Positions 57,361-64,000 of a DNA stretch of 64,000 nucleotides are shown one piece after another. The notes under the pieces were generated by a model. That model was not told the origin of the DNA, ran no database searches, and saw nothing but the letters and a program-made list of their open reading frames with translations. The position numbers were made by a program, and so were the translations under genes. The stretch lies in NCBI GenBank assembly GCA_026168455.1, contig CM047426.1:48369589-48433588 (forward strand). The letters are read 5' to 3'. The stretch's first letter is position 1, and the number at the start of each line of letters is the position of its first letter. The DNA comes from Theocolax elegans. Its lineage: Eukaryota; Arthropoda; Insecta; Hymenoptera; Cerocephalidae.

Positions 57361-57720
57361 ATGACACGCTCGAACAGCCCCCGTCCTTCCTTTGGCCTGA
57401 TAGTGTCGCCATTGCTGAGCTAATGTGGCGCAGTTTGTTATAATCGACCAGTGCCCTGCTCCCCGCTCTTGTCAAAGTGTTTATCTCCTTGTGGATATTG
57501 TCTCTTGGCAGATCAAAGTCCACAAGGGATCTAATTTTGTCACCTAAGAGATTAAAGGATTTATCAGCCTTCTCCTCGTATCTCTTTTTGTTATTGTCAC
57601 TCGTAGTATTATATGCTTCAGAGGCCGAGTGAGGGCCGGGAGCCCGCTTGCTCACTCCCTGTAGGCGCCGGTACTGGGGTATCCCTCCAATGCATCCTGT
57701 GTATTTTATTTCTCCGGTAA
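57361..57720 (-). pseudogene. Open frame upstream of the LINE RT, unidentified
   Basis: The 104-codon frame 57655-57341 reads RAPGPHSASEAYNTTSD, KRYEEKADKSFNLL and LPRDNIHKEINTLTRAGS. It is helical and charged and joined to the RT frame through QRKDGG. It could be LINE ORF1 or inter-domain sequence after an internal deletion. I recognise no domain. Confidence 0.4.
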
Positions 57721-57845
57721 TCTATGCGTCACAATCCGAAGACCATGACACGTCCAGCATCCGCCTATCCGCCACCTGGGGAGGCGCCCGATGCGGGACC
57801 TAGATAACTCGCCATGAGTGTGTGCGTGTGTGCGTGCGTGCAAGT

Positions 57846-58090
57846 GTGCGTTTATTCGTGTATTAAAAGTGAAGTTATGCGGACACAGTAGTACTGAACC
57901 AATCTTTTGTGTTATAGGGTTATTAAAGAATTGCAAAATTTCAATTTGTTCTTTATTAATAATTTTCAATTATTTAATAATCCTATAAACTAAAAGCATC
58001 TTAAGCCTAATTTAGTCGGATAACCTGAGGGATGGCTTTTTTTTTAAAATATAAGAGATTGATAACTTCTGGTTTCTGCATAAGTATACA
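57846..58090 (+). repeat. Dispersed repeat X, copy 2
   Basis: Partner of 2641-2884, same orientation. Confidence 0.7.
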
Positions 58091-58097
58091 TACATAC

Positions 58098-58129
<32 letters not shown>

Positions 58130-58132
<3 letters not shown>

Positions 58133-58182
58133 CTAGGGGGGCTTCGCCCCCCTGCGCGCTTCGCGCGCCAACCCCCTATTTT
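58130..58182 (+). repeat. Double GC hairpin in AT-rich repeat
   Basis: AGGGGGGCTTCGCCCCCCTG folds perfectly with a TTCG-type loop, followed by GCGCGCTTCGCGCGC, a second hairpin, and ACCCCC. It marks the start of the AT-rich repeat below. Such ends occur in some non-autonomous transposons, but I cannot name the family. Confidence 0.6.
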
Positions 58183-59480
58183 TAATTTCGAAAAAGGTTT
58201 TTCGTAATTAATTTATTTAAAATAATGTTTTAAATTGTATTATTTTTTCACTACCATGGACACCTTAAAAATTAAACAGATTCATACAACACCTTGGAGG
58301 TATTGCTATAGTTATTATAATTTATAAATAAAAGTTTACCAAAATTTAGTGTAATGAAATCAGAATAAAAATAATAAAAAAAAATAGACATATTAAATGT
58401 TAACTGTAAATTTTAAACTATATGAATTCTTATAAAGCTTAAATTTATATTTTAATAATTATAAATGTTAATGAAAAATTAACTTACCAAAAATAGTAAA
58501 GTACATATACCTACTAAATTGTAGTATTTTAGTTAACAACTTATTAACATTTTGGATTATTTTAAACCGTTATAAATAGAAATTCACCTTCTAAAATTAA
58601 TTTATTTAATGACGAACGATCATCGCCAAAAGTTCTATGTCATTAATATTTTGTACTTTAATAGTAATAAAACTTTCTTCTTAATTAAATTAATTTTTGT
58701 ATTATTTTTAAAGAATTATTTATAAAATTTTAGCGCTATATAAATAAAAACCTGTTTCTTCCATTTCTCCCGTGATTCGTAATTTGCACTCTATTTCAAA
58801 ATTTGCGTTTTAATCCATAATTATATCCAATTTATTTTTACTATGCAGAGCCCAAATATTTATTTTGATTATTATAAACAAATTCATTTCTTAAATATCC
58901 TTCTATTTCTAATAAATACATACTTGTTTATTTAAAATATTGTGTTATATAAATATAAATTATCTATACACTTATATATCCATACAATTTTGAAATATTA
59001 ATTTAAAAAATATTTAAATTAAATGCTCCTAAATTAATAGTTTTTGAAAATCTATTCAACTGTAATTCGTATTTTATATTGCCACTGTTAAAATTTGAAT
59101 TTTCTTTTGCCTACACTGTTTATAATAGAATTATCTTAAAAATGCAATAATTAATATATTTAATTTTTAACTTATTGTATATTTCACATATAGATATTTG
59201 GAAAAGTGTATGTTATACTTGATTAATATTTATTTAATCTTCAAACAATTTTGCATCTGTATTTAAAGCATTACATTGAATTTTAGATCCGTTATTATTA
59301 TTGGGTATACGTTTAAAAATTTTATGAATTTATGAAGAATGAGTAGACAAATACACATTCTTTCAAGTTATGTTCACAACTTTTTTTGCGCACGGAAAAA
59401 ATACGTATATTATGTATTCTTGAAAAAACAATTTTAACATATATATATTATATAAATATTACGCCGCACGCACACACACC
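58183..59480 (+). repeat. AT-rich dispersed repeat E, copy 1
   Basis: Much of 58440-59460 returns in the same orientation at 60990-61925 (shared: CCTGTTTCTTCCATTTCTCC, TTTGGAAAAGTGTATGTTAT). A third fragment lies at 62157-62240. No protein seen. Confidence 0.7.
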
Positions 59481-59513
59481 CACATACATACATACATATG
59501 TATACATATATAT

Positions 59514-60980
59514 GGTCTATCTCACGTCAAGTGGTACGATGAAAATTTTAAATCACTCCAAAATTTGAGAACAGGCTGGAAACATCTTCCAGAACATACA
59601 AAAAAAATTTAAGTGTTAAAAATAATTTGCTTAAGAGTTATTCGACCATGAAAAGTGGAAATTTTTCAATTTATTAGAAAAATTTCTATTTTTAAAGCCA
59701 TTTATCTCAAAATCTGTTGATTTTTTTGAAAAAACATTACAAACAACTTTTGTTTAAATTAATCTTTAGAACTTATCTACCCTGGTTACATTTCTTAATT
59801 TTAAAATCTCGAAGAGATAGAACACCCGGACATATTGAATATCCAAAAACGGCTACCACACCATAATCGATTTTAATCTAACACCTCTCAAAAGTTCACA
59901 TTTTTCGCGAGCTTTCGAATGGCTTGGGTTAGCTTATTGGCCAAGACCGCTGTTGTAAGTTATGCCTCATAAACCTCATAAAATCACTAATTTTCACGTA
60001 TTTTAGGACATAACTTACACCAAAGGTGTAATATATATAATATATATATGGGGTATTCCACGTGAAGTGGTCCGATCAAAATTTTAAAATGCACCAAATT
60101 TTGAGTACACTTTGCCAATTTTTTGCAGAATACAGAAAAAAATTTTTAGGTACTGGAATTTATTAGCTCAAAAGTTATTATAACCTCAAAAAGTGAACTT
60201 TATCCAGTTTTTTTCAACACCAGCTGGGTTTATCGCTATTTAACTCAAAATCTATCAACTTTTACTATACAAATATTCGTTGCTAATTATGTGTAGAATT
60301 TATCCTTCTGGGTTAGAATTTCTAATCTTAAGGTCAATGTTACATAAACTACATGTCAATATTCAATTTAAAAAAGTGTAAGTTCGCCGCAATTGATTTT
60401 TTTATCCAAAAGTCTAAAAGAAAGCTTGGAGCAATACCTTTCAAATAGTCTGTAGCTTTTTATGACCTTCAATTCCGTAAAAAGTTATGATAATTTAAAG
60501 AAAGACAAAAAATTCACAAAAATTAACATGGTATTTCCCATTTAAATTTTTAAAAAAATTTGGTGTTTGTGTGTTCAAAAAATGTGATCTTTTGAGCGGT
60601 GTTATATCAAAATCGATTGTGGCGTGGTCGCCTTTTTTTGATATTCAATATTCCCGGGCGTTCTATCTCTTCGAGATTTTAAAATCAGGAATTGTAACCC
60701 AAGTAGATAAGTTCTAAAGATTATTTTGAACAAAAGTTGTTTATAATGTATTTTCAAAAAAAAATCAATAGATTTTGAGATAAATAGCTTTTAAAATAAT
60801 AATTTCTCTAAAAAATTGAAAAATTTCCATTTTTCATGGTGGAATAACTCTTAGGCAAATTATTTTTAACACCTCAAATTTTTTTTCTATCTTCTGGAAG
60901 ATATTTCCAGTCTGTTCACAAAATTTGGAGTGATTTCAAATTTTCATCGTACCACTGATGTGAAATAGCCCATATATATG
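59514..60980. mobile_element. Foldback element with repeat D inserted in its loop
   Basis: 59514-59910 (from GTCTATCTCACGTCAAGTGG) is inverted at about 60590-60975. Between the arms, 60048-60570 is the second copy of repeat D, which itself starts with a related CACGTGAAGTGGT motif. No protein. Confidence 0.7.
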
Positions 60981-60989
60981 GTAATGAAC

Positions 60990-61925
60990 AATTAACTTAC
61001 CAAAAATAGTAAAGTGCATATACTTCATTGTAGTATTTAGTAAAAACCTATTAAAATTTTAGATTATTTGAAACGGATTTAATAGAACTTTACCTCCTAA
61101 AATTAATTTATTTAAGTCATCGCCAAGAGTTCTACATGTCATTAATATTTTATGCTTTAAGAGTAATAAAACTTTCTTCTTAATTAAATTAATTTTTGTA
61201 TTAGCTTTAAAGAATTATTTATAACATTTTAGCGGTATATAAATAAAAACCTGTTTCTTCCATTTCTCCCGTAAATCGTAATTTGCACCCGCTTTCAAAA
61301 TTTGCGTTTTAATCCATAATTATATCCAATTTATTTTTCCCTTTAGTTACAGAGCTCATATATTTATTTTAATTATTATAAACAAAGGCATTCCTTAAAT
61401 AACCTTTTAAAAGTTTTATAACGTTTCTAATAAATACATACTTGTTTATATAAAATATTGTTTTATATAAATATACGTAATCTACTTACTTATATATCCA
61501 TACAATTTTTAAATTTTGATTTGAATAATATTTAAATTAAATACTACTAAAATAATAAATTTCAAAAAATTTTTGAAATGTAATTCGTATTTTATATTGC
61601 CTCTGTTAAAATTTAAATTTTCTTTTGTCATTACTGTTTATAATAGAATTATCTTAAAAATGCAATAATTAATATATTAATTTTTAATTTATTGTATATT
61701 TCACATATAGATATTTGGAAAAGTGTATGTTATACTTGATTAATATTTATTTTATCTTCGTAAAATTGTGCATATTTTTAAAAACATTACATTAAATTTT
61801 AGGTCCGTTTTTATTTTATGAGTTTTATCAGGAATAAGTAAACTAATACACATTCTTTCAAGTTATATTCACAACTTTTTTTTGCGCACGGAAAAAATAC
61901 ATATATTATCTATTCTTGAAAAAAC
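60990..61925 (+). repeat. AT-rich dispersed repeat E, copy 2
   Basis: Direct-orientation partner of 58440-59460. It ends in an (AC)n microsatellite at about 61932-61970. Confidence 0.7.
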
Positions 61926-62239
61926 AAATAACACGTACACACACACACACGCACACACATACACACACACACTTCTGGGTTAGAATTTCTAATTTCAATG
62001 TAAATTTTATATAAAATACATGCCAATATTCAACTTAAAAAAAGTGTAAGTGCGCTACAATTGATTTTTTATCCAAAAGTTTGAAAGAAAGCTTGGAGCA
62101 ATACCTTTCAAATAGTCTGTAGCATTTTTATGGCCTTCAGTTCTGTAAAAAGTTATGAATTATCTTAAAAATGCAATAATTAATGTATTTAATTTTTAAC
62201 CCATTGTATATATCACATATGGATATTTGGAAAAGTGTA

Positions 62240-62477
62240 TGATCACACACACACACACTCACACACACACACACACACACATACACACATGCACACACAC
62301 ACATATATATGACATATATATAACATATATATGACATATATATATATCATATACATGACATATATATATAACATATATATATGACATATATATATAACAT
62401 ATATATAACATATATATATAACATATATATATAACATATATATATATAACATATATATGACATATATATATAAAACA
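62240..62477. repeat. (AC)n then (ATATAC)n-type microsatellite
   Basis: CA repeats at 62244-62302, followed by alternating ATATATGAC / ATATAAC units to 62477. Open frames across it are repeat shadows. Confidence 0.9.
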
Positions 62478-63022
62478 TATATGGGTCAATCCATGTCAAC
62501 CGGATCAGAGCTGCGGCCAAAATTTGGATTGACCAAAAAAATCGCCCAAGCGCTCATTTTAAAGCTTATACGATTTACTTTAAGATTCCATGTGCGCCTT
62601 TGCAAAATTCAACATGGCGGTTCCAATATGGCGGCCGCAAGTCCTCCAGGAAGCGGGTTTCTAATTTAAAAAGCTTGCAAAAATTCCAAATTGCAACTGA
62701 TTTACTTAATTTTGGACTTAAATTGTAGCTGATAGATGTCGCTCAAAACCTGGGGTGGGAGGGTTGTACAATATAACAAAGCGGATCCAAAGTAAATCAG
62801 TTGCAATTTGGAATTTTTGCAAGCTTTTTAAATTAGAAACCCGCTACCTGGAGGACTTGCGGCCGCCATATTGGAACCGCCATGTTGATTTTTGCAAAGG
62901 CGCACATGGAATCTTAAAGTAAATCGTATAAGCTTTAAAATGAGCCCTTGGGCGATTTTTTTGGTCACTCCTAATTTTGGCCGCAGCTCTGATCCGGTTG
63001 ACATGGATTGACCCATATATAT
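62478..63022. mobile_element. Near-perfect foldback MITE of about 545 bp
   Basis: ATATATGGGTCAATCCATGT opens an about 230-bp arm that is repeated inverted at 62800-63022 with few differences. The loop is about 85 bp (around GTAGCTGATAGATGTCGC). The arm contains AACATGGCGG and CCAATATGGCGGCCGC. It is flanked by TA. No true gene; the two matching open frames are the arm read twice. Young, judged by arm identity. Confidence 0.85.
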
Positions 63023-63045
63023 ATGTTGAATTCTGAATTCTTAGA

Positions 63046-63046
<1 letters not shown>

Positions 63047-63080
<34 letters not shown>
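63047..63080. repeat. (GGC)n microsatellite
   Basis: About eleven GGC units, striking in this AT-rich setting, followed by TA microsatellite at 63100-63122. Confidence 0.9.
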
Positions 63081-63122
63081 AATATTTATATATTATAGAG
63101 ATATATATATATATATATATAT

Positions 63123-63378
63123 AGATATGGAGCCTGAGAGGACTCAATGGTAACGGGCTCTACTTTCTCCGCTACTGGTTATCTCCTAATTAGCTTTAGA
63201 CTGCCGGCATGGCTCATATATAAGCCACCTGTGACCTTGACAACTACTCTGGAGATATGAGGTGTTTTTATGTATAAATTTTGCACATCAAAAATATCAA
63301 TTTATAAGACAAAAATGTCGGCAATCTAAAGGTTAAGGTTGTTTTATTGCATTAATTTGTTGCATTCTTTGATTCTGG
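63123..63378. other. Unassigned stretch before the integrase remnant
   Basis: TTTAGACTGCCGGCAT (about 63199) and ATGTCGGCAATCTAAAGG (63317) form a loose inverted pair. No coding signal. Confidence 0.4.
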
Positions 63379-63985
63379 TACGTTTGCGTGAGGAGTGTAT
63401 GAATGTGTTACGGGTAAATTATATTCTCCGGCATGTTTACTCCAATCTCGGTGCTCCTCGTCAAGGAAGCTATTTAGTATTGGCTTGATGTTCCTATTTA
63501 TTCGCTCTACGAGGCTTGTTTTTGCGAAATAGGGCGGAATGGTTGTTGGTACAATACCGTATTCTGTTGATCGGTCTGTAACAATTTATTGATGACGAAT
63601 TCAACAAAAGCTTGCAGTACATTATTTGTATCGGCACAACCAAGGGGTTTTATTTCGATATAAATGGTAAATAAATCCTGAAATACTACAATCTATTCAG
63701 AACCTTGTCTTGATGAAGGCTTAGGTCCCCTTATGTCGGATTTTACTACAGTCCATAGCTCGCTTGTATTTCTCCCTTCCGTGTGAAACTCGATGACTGC
63801 TTTTATGCGTTTGGCACTCTCGACATGTTTTGACGTAATTGAATTTGTCAAAGTACATGTGGTCAATAGTAGTATGTGGCTAATCTAGCATAATTATTAT
63901 TTATCCCTAGATGATCTGCTTGTGGCGTGTATTAAGCTTCATATAGGGTTTTTTCTCGCTCAATTTCTAATAATATTATTTTCCA
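63379..63985 (-). pseudogene. Gypsy-type integrase, decayed
   Basis: Minus strand, with several stops and shifts: a zinc-binding CRECQTHK-like stretch (about 63835-63800), LWTVVKSDIRGPKPSSRQGS (first Asp region), VVFQDLFTIYIEIKPL, ADTNNVLQAFVEFVI, TDQ.TEYG (second Asp), VERINRNIKPILNSFLDEEH (catalytic Glu) and WSKHAGEYNL..THSYTPH. The order is that of retroviral/Gypsy integrases, which join the DNA copy to the genome. It runs off the window's end and is not part of the Gypsy at 39.9-47.9 kb (opposite strand, 15 kb away). Confidence 0.75.
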
Positions 63986-64000
63986 GGCGTCCAGGTCGGG

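Noticed and set aside
62137..62489. Frames of YICYIYVI / VCVCVC type
   Set aside because: Pure microsatellite translation.
62457..63016. Two frames sharing STGSELRPK and CKIQHGGSNMA-like residues
   Set aside because: The same MITE arm read from both ends; no known protein and no start context.

Overview
This 64-kb window is strongly AT-rich eukaryotic DNA, almost certainly from an insect. GT-AG introns are short where they can be read, one conserved animal gene fragment (mLST8) is present, and the transposable-element mix (R1-like LINE, Penelope-like elements with hammerhead ribozymes, Gypsy, Harbinger, a Polinton-type element, CACTG-ended DNA transposons) fits an arthropod. The mLST8 residues look hymenopteran to me, but that is an impression and not a test. 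There is no prokaryotic operon structure.

The window is a set of nested insertions. An R1-like LINE on the minus strand lies as two pieces near both ends (5.96-7.08 kb and 57.1-57.7 kb). Inside these is an inverted pair of Penelope-like elements (PLE-B; arms 8.1-9.1 + 33.6-33.8 + 38.3-39.0 kb on the minus strand, and 54.2-56.2 kb on the plus strand). The left arm is interrupted twice. One interruption is a 4,481-bp Polinton-type element (33782-38262) with about 0.69-kb terminal inverted repeats (TIRs), a 6-bp target-site duplication (TSD) and an adenain-type cysteine protease. The other is a block of about 24.5 kb (9076-33611) that carries the only host-like genes.

That block holds foldback repeats, then a second inverted Penelope dimer (PLE-A, 12453-29735, 12-bp TSD), then the last exon of mLST8 (+) and an unidentified lysine-rich gene (-) broken only at homopolymer runs. 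PLE-A is itself split by two CACTG-ended DNA transposons with 2-bp TSDs. The larger (13084-26549) is an autonomous-type element with two minus-strand genes: a clean seven-exon, 526-residue SAM-domain protein, and a C2H2 transposase-like protein disabled by one frameshift and one TGA.

Between the PLE-B arms (39.9-53.8 kb) lie a decayed Gypsy element (gag, protease, RT, start of RNase H, no integrase) ending in a head-to-head pair of LTRs, and a Harbinger element. The Harbinger has an intact two-exon transposase (+), a broken MADF partner (-), and about 1-kb inverted repeats that duplicate the MADF 5' exons. The right end (58-64 kb) is foldback MITEs, microsatellites and a decayed Gypsy integrase.

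Most likely still functional as coding units: the SAM-domain transposon gene, the Harbinger transposase and possibly the mLST8 exon. Several breaks fall in homopolymers and could be sequencing errors.
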